A stretch of 64,000 nt of DNA from Deltaproteobacteria bacterium (GCA_030018495.1 JASEFS010000004.1:80859-144858); one strand, 5' to 3'. Shown: positions 1-8,862, numbered from the stretch's first letter. The notes: generated by a model from the letters alone, not told the origin. Numbers and translations: made by a program.

Positions 1-423
1 GAGTTCTTCTCCGCCTGCCCGCAGGGTCATGTCACCCACGACTGGGCCGGGCCCCTCATCTCCCGCATGATGGTGGAATCCCGGAAGTGGCAGATAGCCG
101 TGCGCCGACCCTTCCAGAGAATTGATATCTCGGGCAATCCCGACCCTGAGCTCATCTATCCCAAGGAGGGCAAGTCCTTTAAGCGGGGCGTGAAACGGGA
201 GGCCGCCACCTTCTATGACGTGGTGAGCATGCTGGGCCAGTACAGCCCGCATATCAAGACCGTGAAAAGCGGCGATATCCCCGAAATCGTCCGGGTGAAC
301 GAAACCGTGAGCCTCTTCCGGTGGCTCCGGAACCAGTACCTGGCGGGCTACCGGGATACCATGCCCACTGAAGAGGAAGTGGAAAGGATCGTCGAGGAAC
401 GCTACCGCCTGGATGCAGCTTAA
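1..423 (+). CDS. C-terminal part of a putative 2-oxoacid:ferredoxin oxidoreductase beta (TPP-binding) subunit, truncated by the window edge
   Basis: The reading frame is open from the first base, so the gene starts upstream of the window; 140 codons are visible before the TAA at 421-423. The first residues contain an ACPQGH stretch followed after about 12 residues by a MMVESRKW segment. This resembles the CPTGW ... AVETGxWPLYE region of pyruvate- and 2-oxoacid:ferredoxin oxidoreductase beta subunits. The rest is charged and helical with no further motif I recognise. If right, it would be a cytoplasmic TPP-dependent enzyme sitting just ahead of a thiamin-synthesis cluster, but a strong terminator follows directly and no TPP-binding motif is visible in this fragment. 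The family call is by resemblance only. Confidence 0.4.
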   Translation, partial: EFFSACPQGHVTHDWAGPLISRMMVESRKWQIAVRRPFQRIDISGNPDPELIYPKEGKSFKRGVKREAATFYDVVSMLGQYSPHIKTVKSGDIPEIVRVNETVSLFRWLRNQYLAGYRDTMPTEEEVERIVEERYRLDAA

Positions 424-434
424 GGAGTTAATGG

Positions 435-467
435 GGCGGGGCTGTACACCGGCCCCGCCTTTTATTT
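435..467 (+). terminator. rho-independent terminator after the first gene
   Basis: An 8-bp GC-only stem (435-442 with 452-459) has a 9-base loop and is followed by a T-rich run at 460-467. It lies 11 bases after the stop codon of the truncated first gene and separates it from the thiamin cluster. Confidence 0.9.
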
Positions 468-625
468 TGGTTTCACCCCAACCGGCGGAAAATTTTATAT
501 AATTTAGCAGATGGGAAAAGGATAGCGCGGTTTCAAGCATAATTAGCTCCAGGCACAACTGGAGGAGAAGGCCGGAGAACCGCAGGCCCTCCTCTCAAGC
601 CCTTACTCTCCCGACAAGATTCTTT

Positions 626-680
626 CGGGAGCACCGGCATCTTGCCCTGCTTACTCAAGCTGGAAGCCGGCGCTCCCGAC
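626..680. repeat. dispersed imperfect palindrome, copy 1 (CGGGAGCAC family)
   Basis: The segment starts with CGGGAGCACCGGCATCTTGC and ends with an inverted GGAAGCCGGCGCTCCCG. Related copies are at 13938-13990 and 54876-54930. It can fold into a long hairpin and is non-coding. Confidence 0.7.
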
Positions 681-746
681 AAACAGGCGATGGTTAGGGT
701 CAGGAGGGGTAGGGATTTGGAAGTGCCGCCACAGGGAGAACTCCTG

Positions 747-1520
747 GTGAACGCCACCCTTTCCGACGAAGAGCGCCGGCGCTATTCACGCAACCTCCTC
801 CTGCCGGAAATCGGCGAGGCAGGGCAGGCGCGATTGCGCTCCGGGCGGGTTGTCGTGGTGGGCGCGGGCGGCCTCGGCTCAGCCGTCCTCTACTATCTGG
901 CCGCAGCCGGGGTGGGGCATATCGGCATCGTGGACTCGGATGCGGTGGAGCTTTCCAACTTGCAGCGCCAGATTCTCCACCGGGTGGCGGATTTGGGCCG
1001 GCCCAAGGTGGATTCGGCCAGGGATGCCATTACTTCTCTGAATCCCCATTGCCGGGTGGAGACTTTCGCGGTGCGCCTGGCCGCCGCCGATATCGGCGCA
1101 ATTTTGAAAGAATGCCATGCGGTGCTGGACGCCAGCGACAACTTTCAGACCCGTTTCCTGGTGGCGGACTATTGCTGGCAGGCGAAAATTCCCCTGGTAT
1201 CCGCGGCGGTGGCTGAGTTCTCGGGGCAGCTGTTCGTGGTGGACCCGGCTCAGGGGAGCCCTTGCTACCGCTGCCTCCTGCCCGAGCCGCCCAAAGAACG
1301 GGAACTGGGTATCCTCGGCGCGGTGGCCGGGGTTATGGGGTGCTTGCAGGCCATCGAGACCTTGAAGCTTCTACTCGGGCTCGCTTCCGACCTGGTTCAC
1401 CGGCTGCTGACTTTTGACGCGCTGGCGTGCCGGTTTCACAAGATGGCTCGGTCCCGGGCGGCCGACTGCCCGCTGTGCGGCGACAATCCCATAATTGGCC
1501 GGCAAGCCGCTCTAACCTGA
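747..1520 (+). CDS. thiF: ThiF/HesA/MoeB-family adenylyltransferase (sulfur-carrier activating)
   Basis: E1-like enzyme that adenylates the C-terminal Gly-Gly of a ubiquitin-like sulfur carrier, here most likely ThiS encoded 2.2 kb downstream. A Rossmann nucleotide-binding GAGGLG motif lies at residues 39-44, DSD at about 63-65 and DASDN at about 128-132. Two zinc-binding CxxC pairs are at 173-176 (CYRC) and 241-244 (CPLC). I chose the GTG at 747 because GGGAGA lies 7 bases before it and the protein (257 aa) then begins just before the conserved LSDEERxRYSR segment. In-frame starts at 642 or 690 would only add unrelated, repeat-derived sequence. It is the first gene of the thi cluster, and its membership is the reason for the thiF symbol; MoeB-type activity is not excluded by sequence. 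Confidence 0.88.
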   Translation: MNATLSDEERRRYSRNLLLPEIGEAGQARLRSGRVVVVGAGGLGSAVLYYLAAAGVGHIGIVDSDAVELSNLQRQILHRVADLGRPKVDSARDAITSLNPHCRVETFAVRLAAADIGAILKECHAVLDASDNFQTRFLVADYCWQAKIPLVSAAVAEFSGQLFVVDPAQGSPCYRCLLPEPPKERELGILGAVAGVMGCLQAIETLKLLLGLASDLVHRLLTFDALACRFHKMARSRAADCPLCGDNPIIGRQAALT

Positions 1521-1585
1521 GCAGAATTTTTATATGAAAATGCAGCGCCGGAGCCTTCGCCGGCGAATTGAACCAAGGGAATCAA

Positions 1586-2407
1586 GTGTCAGAAAGCCCA
1601 CAAAAACTTATTTCGCAGATCAATAACTTAACGACTGACGATCCTCTGGTCATCGCGGGCCGCGCCTTTCGCTCCCGCTTCATGGTGGGGACCGGCAAAT
1701 TCCCCTCAGCCGAAGCCCTGCGCGCCGCGCTGGCGGCCTCCGGGGCCGAAATTGTCACCGTGGCTTTGCGCCGGGTGGACCTTGCCAAGCCGCAGACAGA
1801 CAGCATCATGTCAGTATTGGACCCGGGTCGGCACCTGATCCTGCCCAACACCTCGGGGGCGCGCACCGCGGAGGAGGCCGTGCGCCTGGCCCGCATGGCC
1901 CGGGCCATGGGGCTGATGCCCTGGGTGAAGCTGGAGCTTACCCCTGAACCCAAGTATCTGTTGCCCGATCCGGTGGAAACCCTGAGGGCTGCGGAAATGC
2001 TCATCAAGGAAGGCTTTGTGGTGCTGCCCTATATCCAGGCCGACCCGGTTCTGGCCAAGCGGCTGGAAGAATTGGGCACCGCCACGGTGATGCCCCTGGG
2101 CGCGCCCATAGGCAGCAATCGAGGGGTCAGAACCAGAGACATGATCCGCATCATCATCGAACAGAGCAAAGTGCCGGTGGTGGTGGACGCCGGCCTGGGC
2201 GCGCCGTCCCACGCCGCGGAGGCCATGGAGATGGGCGCGGACGCGGTGCTGGTGAACACGGCCCTGGCCGATGCCGCGGACCACGGCGGTATGGCCCAGG
2301 CCTTTGCCATGGCGGTTATAGCAGGACGCCTGGCCTACCGGGCCGGATTAGGGCCGGTGCGGGAGGAAGCCGCGGCCTCCTCCCCCCTGACCGGCTTTCT
2401 GGAGTAA
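1586..2407 (+). CDS. thiG: thiazole synthase ThiG
   Basis: Makes the thiazole phosphate moiety of thiamin from 1-deoxy-D-xylulose 5-phosphate, dehydroglycine (from ThiH) and sulfur from ThiS thiocarboxylate. A TIM-barrel protein of about 273 aa. The imine-forming lysine is in PWVKLE at about residue 115. Phosphate-binding glycine-rich segments ([19 protein letters not shown]) follow in the C-terminal half. The GTG at 1586 has AAGGGA five bases upstream; an in-frame TTG at 1568 has no ribosome binding site. It lies between the ThiF-like gene and thiH. Confidence 0.96.
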   Translation: MSESPQKLISQINNLTTDDPLVIAGRAFRSRFMVGTGKFPSAEALRAALAASGAEIVTVALRRVDLAKPQTDSIMSVLDPGRHLILPNTSGARTAEEAVRLARMARAMGLMPWVKLELTPEPKYLLPDPVETLRAAEMLIKEGFVVLPYIQADPVLAKRLEELGTATVMPLGAPIGSNRGVRTRDMIRIIIEQSKVPVVVDAGLGAPSHAAEAMEMGADAVLVNTALADAADHGGMAQAFAMAVIAGRLAYRAGLGPVREEAAASSPLTGFLE

Positions 2408-2416
2408 CAATGACCC

Positions 2417-2447
2417 GTAGGGCGGGAAAGCGAAGCGCATCCCGCCT
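2417..2447. repeat. 31-bp dispersed repeat, copy 1 (GTAGGGCGGGAAAGCG family)
   Basis: Identical 31-base sequences occur at 22171-22201 in the same orientation and at 17541-17571 inverted. The unit is itself an imperfect palindrome (GGCGGGA ... TCCCGCC) around a GCGAAGCGC core. Confidence 0.85.
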
Positions 2448-2455
2448 TCCCCCTT

Positions 2456-2538
2456 GTTCTCAAGTTGCACTTGGGAACGGAATGATTTGCCAAGCTCAGC
2501 TTGGCCGGCAAATGCGTTCCCAAGCTCAGTTTGAGAAC
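2456..2538. repeat. cluster of three AAGCT-centred palindromes
   Basis: Three adjacent imperfect palindromes at 2456-2478, 2487-2511 and 2516-2538 share the CCCAAGCTC ... TTGGGAAC theme. Related clusters lie at 4667-4813, 17502-17523, 21060-21110 and 47422-47474. They fill the gap between thiG and thiH. Confidence 0.75.
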
Positions 2539-2555
2539 CAGAAAATAACAGAAGC

Positions 2556-3722
2556 ATGGATTTTCTCAAAGTTCTGAAGTCCTGGCCCGCGGACCGGGTT
2601 CACCGGCTAATAGAGGCTGCCGGCCCGGAGGACGTCTCCCGCGCCCTGGCACGAGAACAGCTCTCCGTGGAAGACCTGGCGGCCCTGTTGTCGCCCCAGG
2701 CCGCCGCCCGCCTGGAGGAAATGGCCCGCCTGGCGCACCGCCTCACCCGCCGCCAGTTCGGCCGCACCATCGGCCTCTATGTGCCCATCTATCTCTCCAA
2801 TATCTGCGGCGCTGATTGCACTTACTGCTTTTACGCGGTGCAGTCCGGCGGCCACGGGGCCAGGCGCACCCTGACACCAGACGAAATTCGGCGGGAATGC
2901 GAGGCCCTGGCCCGGCATGGCTTCCAGACGGTGCTGCTCCTGACCGGCGACGCGCCCCAGGCCGCCCCGCTGGATTATCTGGCCCGGGCCGTGGCCATCG
3001 CGCGGGAATACTTCGCATCGGTGTCCGTGGAGGTCTATGCCTTGAGCGAAGAGGGTTACCGGCGCCTGGTGGACCGGGGGTTGGAGGGCGTGACCCTGTA
3101 CATGGAAACCTATGACCGGGACACCTATGCCCGGGTGCACCGCCGCGGCCAGAAGCAGGATTTTGTCTACCGCCTGGATGCCATAGAGCGGGCCGGGCGG
3201 GCCGGGGCCAGGCGCCTCAGCATCGGCGCGCTCCTGGGTCTTTTTGACTGGCGGCTGGAGGTGTTTTGGATGGCCTTGCACGCCCGCTATCTCCAAAAGG
3301 AGTGCTGGCAGAGCGCGGTCTCTGTGTCCTTCCCAAGGCTCAGGAATGCCCCGCCCCGCCATAGCATTCTGCACCCCGTGAGCGACCGGGAGCTGGTGCA
3401 GCTAATGCTCGCTTTGCGCCTTTTCCTGCCTGAAGTGGGCTTCAACCTTTCCACTAGGGAGCGGGCCGACCTCCGGGACCGGCTGATTCCTCTGGGAGTG
3501 ACCATGATGAGCGCCGGGTCTTCGACCCGGCCGGGCGGCTATGCCCTGGGAGAGGAAACCCTGGCCCAATTTGAAACCGAGGACCAGCGCAGCCCGGAGG
3601 AAGTGGCGGCAGCCATCCGCCGGGCGGGTTACGACCCGGTCTGGAAGGACTTTGACCGGGCGTTTTGCGAAACCCAGCAATTTCAGGAAGAGAATATCTT
3701 CGCACACGGGGAACAGTTATGA
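2556..3722 (+). CDS. thiH: 2-iminoacetate synthase ThiH (radical SAM tyrosine lyase)
   Basis: Cleaves tyrosine with S-adenosylmethionine to give dehydroglycine for ThiG, the anaerobic alternative to glycine oxidase ThiO. The radical SAM [4Fe-4S] motif CX3CX2C is at residues 84, 88 and 91 (CGADCTYC), followed by a TIM-barrel core and the biotin/thiamin synthase-associated C-terminal region. Length (388 aa) is normal. Its stop codon overlaps the start of thiS (ATGA), showing a tight operon. Using ThiH rather than ThiO fits an anaerobe. Confidence 0.96.
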   Translation: MDFLKVLKSWPADRVHRLIEAAGPEDVSRALAREQLSVEDLAALLSPQAAARLEEMARLAHRLTRRQFGRTIGLYVPIYLSNICGADCTYCFYAVQSGGHGARRTLTPDEIRRECEALARHGFQTVLLLTGDAPQAAPLDYLARAVAIAREYFASVSVEVYALSEEGYRRLVDRGLEGVTLYMETYDRDTYARVHRRGQKQDFVYRLDAIERAGRAGARRLSIGALLGLFDWRLEVFWMALHARYLQKECWQSAVSVSFPRLRNAPPRHSILHPVSDRELVQLMLALRLFLPEVGFNLSTRERADLRDRLIPLGVTMMSAGSSTRPGGYALGEETLAQFETEDQRSPEEVAAAIRRAGYDPVWKDFDRAFCETQQFQEENIFAHGEQL

Positions 3723-3916
3723 GATTAACGGTCAACGGTGAACTGCGGGAAGTGCCGGCGCGGACGGTGCTCGATCTCCTTCAGGAACTGGGGCTTGAAC
3801 CCAAGCGCACCGTGGTGGAGAAGAACGCCGTGATCGTGGACCGCGCCGCTTACCGGGACACAACCCTGGCCGAAGGAGATGTGCTCGAACTGGTGGGTAT
3901 CGTCGGGGGCGGCTGA
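3719..3916 (+). CDS. thiS: sulfur carrier protein ThiS
   Basis: A 65-residue ubiquitin-like protein ending in GIVGGG, the Gly-Gly tail that is adenylated and converted to a thiocarboxylate. The ATG at 3719 overlaps the thiH stop and gives the normal length. The last A of its own stop codon is the first base of thiE. It supplies sulfur to ThiG. Confidence 0.93.
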   Translation: MRLTVNGELREVPARTVLDLLQELGLEPKRTVVEKNAVIVDRAAYRDTTLAEGDVLELVGIVGGG

Positions 3917-4572
3917 TGACCCTTGCCGAACGCCTGGCCCTCTTTGACCGGGCTGATCTTTATGTGGTCATCACCGAAAAGCTGTGCGCCGGCCGCTCCG
4001 GCCTTGACATCCTGGAAAAAGTCCTGGCCGCGGGCGTGCGCCTCGTGCAGCTCAGGGAAAAAGACATGGGCGGCCGCGAGCTTTATGAGCGGGCCCTGGC
4101 CTTCAGGCAGAAGACTGAAGCCGCGGGCGCCCTCCTGATCATCAACGACCGGCTGGACATTGCTTTGGCCGCAGCAGCCGACGGGGTGCACCTCGGGCAG
4201 GACGACCTGCCGGTGGCCGCGGCGCGGCGGTTGGCCCCGGACCTGATCATCGGCGCCTCCACCCATTCCCTGGAGGAGGCCCTGGCCGCCCAGGACGCAG
4301 GGGCCGGCTACGTGAACATCGGGCCGGTTTTCGCCACGTTAACCAAAGAAGGCGCGGTTCCCTTGGGTCCAGAGGTTATCGAGCACATCGCGCCGCATCT
4401 CAAAATTCCCTGGACCACCATGGGCGGCATCAAGGCCTCGAACATCGGCCAGGTGGTCTGCCGGGGCGCCCGGCACCCCGCGGTGATCACCGCGGTGACC
4501 GCGGCTCCTGATCCCGCGGCCGCGGCCAGAGAGCTGAGGGACATCATCAGCCGCGGCCTGCGGCCTGAGTGA
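3916..4572 (+). CDS. thiE: thiamine-phosphate synthase ThiE
   Basis: Couples thiazole phosphate with HMP pyrophosphate to give thiamin phosphate. A 218-residue TIM barrel with family motifs QLREKD, INDRLDIA, DGVHLGQDDLP, IGASTHS and GPVFAT in the expected order. It overlaps thiS by one base and is the last gene of the cluster; ThiC, ThiD and ThiL are not in the window. Confidence 0.95.
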   Translation: MTLAERLALFDRADLYVVITEKLCAGRSGLDILEKVLAAGVRLVQLREKDMGGRELYERALAFRQKTEAAGALLIINDRLDIALAAAADGVHLGQDDLPVAAARRLAPDLIIGASTHSLEEALAAQDAGAGYVNIGPVFATLTKEGAVPLGPEVIEHIAPHLKIPWTTMGGIKASNIGQVVCRGARHPAVITAVTAAPDPAAAARELRDIISRGLRPE

Positions 4573-4957
4573 TAAGAAGGTTGTCAAGGCTGCCATCCGG
4601 AGGGGAGAAAATGGCGCAGGCGCCCTCCTGCGCTCAGAACAGCCGGGGCTGCTGCTGCATTACTCATTCCCAAGCTCCCGCTTGGGAACGCGATTGCCAC
4701 CCAAGCTCTGCTTGGTGCCATTGAACTATAAAAGTAACTTAGATAGTTAACTGGAATATTTGCGAAGCCGAGCTTCGCCTCCAAGCCGGTTCCCAAGCGG
4801 GAGCTTGGGAACCAGGAAGGTTCCGGCGGATAGCTGCTCTTTCCTGTGATTCACAAGCGATAGTCTGGGTACATGCAAAAAACTCTCTTCCCCCTTTATA
4901 AAAGGGGGACTTTATTTTATCCTTGGAGGGCAGGGATTTTCGCCAGGAAAGGTTCTT
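4573..4957. other. gene-free region between thiE and gatB, rich in palindromes
   Basis: No coding sequence is supported here. It contains palindromes at 4667-4688, 4699-4717, 4762-4778 and 4788-4813 of the AAGCT family. A further hairpin of the form TTCCCCC ... GGGGGA lies near 4887-4912. The gatB ribosome binding site (AGGAAAGG, about 4945-4952) closes the region. Confidence 0.7.
4667..4813. repeat. cluster of AAGCT-family palindromes between thiE and gatB
   Basis: Four short palindromes of the type TTCCCAAGC-N-GCTTGGGAA, including a 26-base one at 4788-4813 with both arms intact. The same theme recurs at 2456, 17502, 21060 and 47422, always outside genes. Confidence 0.75.
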
Positions 4958-6388
4958 ATGGAGTTTGAAGCCGTCATCGGGCTGGAAGTTCACGCCCAAC
5001 TGCTCACCAAAAGCAAAATATTCTGCGGCTGCGCCACCACGTTCGGCGCCCCGCCCAATACCCAAACCTGTCCCGTTTGCCTGGGGCTGCCCGGCGTGCT
5101 GCCGGTGCTTAACAGGAAAGCGGTGGAGTTCGCCCTGAAAATGGCCCTGGCCACCAATTGCACCGTTGCGCCGGAGTCCGTTTTTGCCCGGAAAAATTAT
5201 TTTTATCCGGACCTGCCCAAGGGCTACCAGATTTCCCAATATGAGCTGCCCCTGGCCGAACACGGCTACCTGGATATCACCGTCGATAGCCACTCGAAGC
5301 GCATCGGCATCACCCGCATCCATTTGGAGGAGGACGCGGGCAAGCTCATCCACAGTCCCTCCCGGCCCGTGAGCTTCGTGGACTTCAACCGCACCGGGGT
5401 GCCCCTGATCGAAATCGTCAGTGAGCCGGACATGCGCACTCCCGAGGAGGCGGTGGAGTATCTGAAGGGTTTGCGCAACATCCTGCTGTACCTGGAAATC
5501 TGCGACGGCAACATGGAGGAGGGATCACTCCGGTGCGACGCCAACATCTCCCTTAGGCGCCCCGGTTCTGCTGAATTGGGCGTCAAGACCGAGCTCAAGA
5601 ACATGAACTCCTTCCGCTTTGTCAGGCAGGCCCTGGAGTATGAAATCCGCCGGCAGCGGGCGCTCTTGAGCGAAGGCCGGGAGATCGTCCAGGAGACCCG
5701 CCTGTGGGATGCGGCCAAGGGCCAGACCTTCTCCATGCGGGGCAAGGAGGAGGCCCACGACTACCGCTACTTTCCCGACCCCGACCTGGTGCCGGTGAAA
5801 GTGGATGCTGAATGGCTGGAAAGCATCCGCCGGGGCCTGCCGGAACTGCCGGCGGAGCGGGCGGCCCGCTTTCAGACTGAGTACGGCCTCCCCACGGCCG
5901 ACGCCGAGGTGCTCACCAGCGACAAAGCCCTGGCCGATTATTTCGAAACCTGCCTGCAAGATTTTCCCCAGCCCAAGAAAGTGGCCAACTGGATCATGAG
6001 CGAACTCATGCGGGAAGTTAAAAAGGAGGAAGCCGGCATCGACGCGGTGCAAGTGACACCCCGAGCCCTGGCACGCCTCCTGGCCCTGGTGGACCGCGGA
6101 GAGATCAGCGGCAAGATCGCCAAGTCGGTATTCGATGAAATGGCGGCCACGGGCAAGGACCCCGAGGCCATCATAAAGGAAAAAGGCCTGGTGCAGATCA
6201 GCGACACTGCGGCCTTGGAGGCCCAGGCCCGGGAAATCATCGCGGCCCACCCCAAGGAGACGGCGGATTATAGGGCCGGCAAAACCAAGGTGATGGGCTT
6301 TTTCGTGGGGCAGTTGATGAAAAAAACCAAAGGCCAGGCCAACCCCAAACTGGCCAACGAGATTTTCCAGCGTTTGTTGTCGGAATAA
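4958..6388 (+). CDS. gatB: Asp-tRNA(Asn)/Glu-tRNA(Gln) amidotransferase subunit B
   Basis: GatB phosphorylates and amidates the misacylated Asp-/Glu-tRNA using ammonia from GatA. The 476-residue protein starts with the family signature [14 protein letters not shown] and has zinc-site cysteines in FCGCATTFG ... CPVCLG. The central motifs HLEEDAGK and [10 protein letters not shown] are present, with a C-terminal helical YqeY/GatB tail. gatA and gatC are not adjacent, so the operon is split. The ATG follows AGGAAAGG. Confidence 0.97.
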   Translation: MEFEAVIGLEVHAQLLTKSKIFCGCATTFGAPPNTQTCPVCLGLPGVLPVLNRKAVEFALKMALATNCTVAPESVFARKNYFYPDLPKGYQISQYELPLAEHGYLDITVDSHSKRIGITRIHLEEDAGKLIHSPSRPVSFVDFNRTGVPLIEIVSEPDMRTPEEAVEYLKGLRNILLYLEICDGNMEEGSLRCDANISLRRPGSAELGVKTELKNMNSFRFVRQALEYEIRRQRALLSEGREIVQETRLWDAAKGQTFSMRGKEEAHDYRYFPDPDLVPVKVDAEWLESIRRGLPELPAERAARFQTEYGLPTADAEVLTSDKALADYFETCLQDFPQPKKVANWIMSELMREVKKEEAGIDAVQVTPRALARLLALVDRGEISGKIAKSVFDEMAATGKDPEAIIKEKGLVQISDTAALEAQAREIIAAHPKETADYRAGKTKVMGFFVGQLMKKTKGQANPKLANEIFQRLLSE

Positions 6389-6390
6389 TA

Positions 6391-6442
6391 TAGGGCGTGC
6401 CGGGCACGCCATGCCGCTAACTCCCGGCGGCCAGGGGCCGCC
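6391..6442 (+). terminator. two GC hairpins after gatB
   Basis: Hairpins GGCGTGC/GCACGCC (6394-6410) and GGCGGCC/GGCCGCC (6426-6442) follow the gatB stop. No T-run is present, so this may be a terminator-like or repeat structure rather than a classical intrinsic terminator. Confidence 0.4.
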
Positions 6443-6462
6443 ATATATGCTGAAAACTTGAA

Positions 6463-7530
6463 ATGAAAACGGGTACTTCTATGATTCCTTATTGCAGCAT
6501 CTGTTGGGAGGACAACAAGGTCAGGCTCCTGGATCAGCGGCTTCTGCCCCAGGAGGAGCTTTACCTGGAGATAACCGATTACCATGACATCATCGAGGCC
6601 ATCCGCACCCTGGCCATCCGGGGGGCGCCGGCCATCGGCGTGGCCGCGGCCATGGGCGCGGCCCTGGGGGCTTTGGCATTAAAGACGGAAGATCCGGAAG
6701 AATTCAAGAAGAGTTTTGCCGCCATCTGCCAGGAAATTGCCGCGGCCCGGCCCACCGCGGTGAATCTTTTCTGGGCCTTGAACCGCATGCAAGACGTGGT
6801 AAAGGCGCATCCCGCCGAACCGGTGGCGGCCTTGCAGGAACGCCTGGTGCGCGAGGCCCAGGTCATTCTCAAGGAGGACGACACCACCAACCGGCACCTG
6901 GCCCAGCACGGCCAGGTGGTGATCAAGGACGGCGACCAGGTGCTCACTCACTGCAACACCGGAGCCCTGGCCACCGGGGCTTACGGCACCGCGTTGGGGG
7001 TGATGCGGGCCGCCTGGGAAGCGGGCAAGCGCTTCTCCGTGTGGGTGGACGAAACCCGGCCGCTGCTTCAGGGCGCCCGCCTCACCACCTGGGAATTGGG
7101 GAAAATCGGCATCCCCTATACCCTCATCCCCGACGGCGCCGCCGCGGCCTTGATGCAGAAAGGCAGAGTCAATGTCATCATAGTAGGGGCCGACCGCATT
7201 GCGGCCAACGGCGACACCGCCAACAAGATCGGCACTTACAGCCTGGCGGTGCTGGCCCAATACCATGGGGTGCCCTTTTATGTGGCCGCCCCGTTCTCAA
7301 CTTTTGACTTTTCCTTGGCAGACGGCCTCCAAATCCCGGTGGAGGAGCGGGCTCCCGAAGAGGTCACCCGGTTTCGGAGGGAAATCCTGGCTCCCTCTGG
7401 GGCGCAGGCTCTAAACCTGGCCTTTGATGTGACTCCTAATGAGTTGATCACCGGCATCATTACCGAAAAGGGCATCGCCCGGCAGCCGTTGATTTCCGAT
7501 ATTAAATATTTAAGAAGTGCAAAGGACTGA
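6463..7530 (+). CDS. mtnA: S-methyl-5-thioribose-1-phosphate isomerase
   Basis: Isomerises methylthioribose 1-phosphate to methylthioribulose 1-phosphate in methionine salvage (eIF2B-like fold). Family motifs include RGAPAIGVAAA, THCNTGALAT with the conserved cysteine, VDETRPLLQGARLT and GADRIAANGD with the conserved aspartate. Length of 355 aa is normal. The start is either 6463 or 6481; neither has a clear ribosome binding site. speD at 61.2 kb and a purine nucleoside phosphorylase at 50.3 kb could produce its upstream metabolites. Confidence 0.94.
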   Translation: MKTGTSMIPYCSICWEDNKVRLLDQRLLPQEELYLEITDYHDIIEAIRTLAIRGAPAIGVAAAMGAALGALALKTEDPEEFKKSFAAICQEIAAARPTAVNLFWALNRMQDVVKAHPAEPVAALQERLVREAQVILKEDDTTNRHLAQHGQVVIKDGDQVLTHCNTGALATGAYGTALGVMRAAWEAGKRFSVWVDETRPLLQGARLTTWELGKIGIPYTLIPDGAAAALMQKGRVNVIIVGADRIAANGDTANKIGTYSLAVLAQYHGVPFYVAAPFSTFDFSLADGLQIPVEERAPEEVTRFRREILAPSGAQALNLAFDVTPNELITGIITEKGIARQPLISDIKYLRSAKD

Positions 7531-7534
7531 TCTT

Positions 7535-8458
7535 ATGCGTAAATTAGCTGTTTTTACTTTTCTTTCCGTTCTCTTGTGGGCAACTCCGGCGGTCCAGGCT
7601 GCCGGTCCTTTTCAGATTCGCCTGCCTGCCAATAAAGTGGGCATTGATCCTGAGGCTTATAACGTGGTGGGCGCGCCTAAGCGCCACGTCATCAAAAAAG
7701 GTGAGAACCTCCTGGACCTGGCCTGGGATTACGGATTGGGCTATCAGGATCTGGGGGTGATGTACCGCCATTGGGACCCCTTCATTCCGCCGGCCGGGGA
7801 GGAGATTACCGTCCCGACGATGTGGATCGTCCCGGACAGCCGGGGCAAGGACATAATCGTCAATACCGGAGAAATGCGGCTTTATTTTTTCAAAAATAAA
7901 GCCACCCAGGTGTACACCTTTCCTATCGGGCAGGGAGTGCTGGATTTCAAGACCCCCACCGGTTCCTTCCGGGTGGTGGAGAAGAAAGTCAACCCGGCCT
8001 GGCACATTCCCAAGTCGCTGCAGGCCAAGTACGGCATGGCCGTAATGCCTCCCGGTGAGGATAACCCGTTAGGGAAATATAAGCTCACCCTGTCCTGGGG
8101 CGACTACGGCATTCATGGCACCCACATGCCTTGGGGGGTAGGGCGCCTGGTGAGCCACGGCTGCACCCGCATGTACCCCGACCATATTGAAAAACTTTTT
8201 CCGTTGGTGCCCATGGGGGCTACGGTGGAATATATTTACGAACCGGCCAAGGTGGGCTTCCGCAACGGCCGCATCTTTCTTTCGGTCCATGAAGACGTGT
8301 ATTTTCGCATCCGCTCCATGGTCTTCCATGTGCTGAATCTTATAGAGGACCGGGGTTTGAGCGCTTACGTGGATATGGAGAAAGTAATGCGGGCGGCGGA
8401 GGAGCAGAACGGCATGCCGGTAGATGTCACTAAAAATGCCGAAGGTGTGGGGAGCTAA
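7535..8458 (+). CDS. L,D-transpeptidase (YkuD domain) with LysM-like N-terminus
   Basis: Periplasmic enzyme that forms meso-DAP crosslinks in peptidoglycan or attaches lipoproteins to it. A signal peptide covers residues 1-22 (ends AVQA). A LysM-like segment begins with HVIKKGENLLDLA at about 50. The YkuD catalytic region has His residues at about 194 and 197 and the SHGCTR motif at 207-212 with the nucleophilic Cys210. The ATG at 7535 follows AAAGGA; an earlier in-frame start at 7517 would spoil the signal peptide. The next genes, on the opposite strand, are two alanine-zipper lipoproteins, possible substrates. Confidence 0.92.
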   Translation: MRKLAVFTFLSVLLWATPAVQAAGPFQIRLPANKVGIDPEAYNVVGAPKRHVIKKGENLLDLAWDYGLGYQDLGVMYRHWDPFIPPAGEEITVPTMWIVPDSRGKDIIVNTGEMRLYFFKNKATQVYTFPIGQGVLDFKTPTGSFRVVEKKVNPAWHIPKSLQAKYGMAVMPPGEDNPLGKYKLTLSWGDYGIHGTHMPWGVGRLVSHGCTRMYPDHIEKLFPLVPMGATVEYIYEPAKVGFRNGRIFLSVHEDVYFRIRSMVFHVLNLIEDRGLSAYVDMEKVMRAAEEQNGMPVDVTKNAEGVGS

Positions 8459-8476
8459 GGCTCCGGCCACACCTTC
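8441..8476 (+). terminator. long hairpin overlapping the L,D-transpeptidase stop codon
   Basis: A 10-bp stem (8441-8450 with 8467-8476) and an inner 5-bp stem (8451-8455 with 8460-8464) enclose the TAA. No T-run follows on either strand. It may terminate or insulate the convergent genes. Confidence 0.5.
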
Positions 8477-8529
8477 GGTAGAGTTTAGGATTTAAGGAAA
8501 TTTCCTTAAAAGATCACTCTTAAAGCTTA

Positions 8530-8862
8530 CTACCTTCTTTTTGCTTTTGCTTTTGCTCTTTTCGGTCTGTACTGCTTGACCGCAGCGCAGCATTTTTCCG
8601 CCGCGTCTTCAGCCCGGGCAGCAGCCGCTTCCGCCTTGTTGGCGGCAGCAGAAGCCCGAGGTACAGGGACTTTGGCATCCTGAGCGGCAGCTTCCGCCTT
8701 CACTACGGAGGCGGCGGCCCTATCAGCAGAAGCCTTGGACTGCTCCATGTACATTTTGCACTGATCATAGTACTTTTGGCAGCAGCCAGCACCTCCCAGC
8801 ACCAGGGCAAAGACCGCGAGGAGCGCCAACGCGAAACCTTTTTTCATAAACGGCTTCCTCAT
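8530..8862 (-). CDS. alanine-rich small lipoprotein (Lpp-like), paralogue 1
   Basis: A 110-residue protein with a lipoprotein signal peptide; the lipobox cysteine is Cys27 in LGGAGC. A long alanine-rich helix follows with Ala/Lys/Glu spacing typical of an alanine zipper coiled coil, ending in a basic tail (KAKAKRR). A GGGGG-rich ribosome binding site precedes the start. It resembles its neighbour at 8915-9208 in signal peptide and repeats, so the two arose by tandem duplication. Likely an outer-membrane-anchored, periplasmic trimeric helix. The OprI/Lpp-type role is inferred from architecture and from the neighbouring L,D-transpeptidase. Confidence 0.8.
   Translation of the reverse strand: MRKPFMKKGFALALLAVFALVLGGAGCCQKYYDQCKMYMEQSKASADRAAASVVKAEAAAQDAKVPVPRASAAANKAEAAAARAEDAAEKCCAAVKQYRPKRAKAKAKRR

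Larger units (their letters stand above)
424..746. other. intergenic region between the first gene and the thiamin cluster
   Basis: After the terminator, about 280 bases hold no gene I can support. An AT-rich stretch near 490-515 could carry the promoter of the thi cluster. A dispersed palindromic repeat occupies 626-680. I looked for the conserved TPP-riboswitch cores expected ahead of thi genes and did not find them. Confidence 0.6.

Noticed and set aside
642..746. N-terminal extension of the ThiF-like protein from 642
   Set aside because: The extra 35 residues are encoded by a dispersed repeat and unrelated sequence, while GTG 747 has a good ribosome binding site at the family's usual start.
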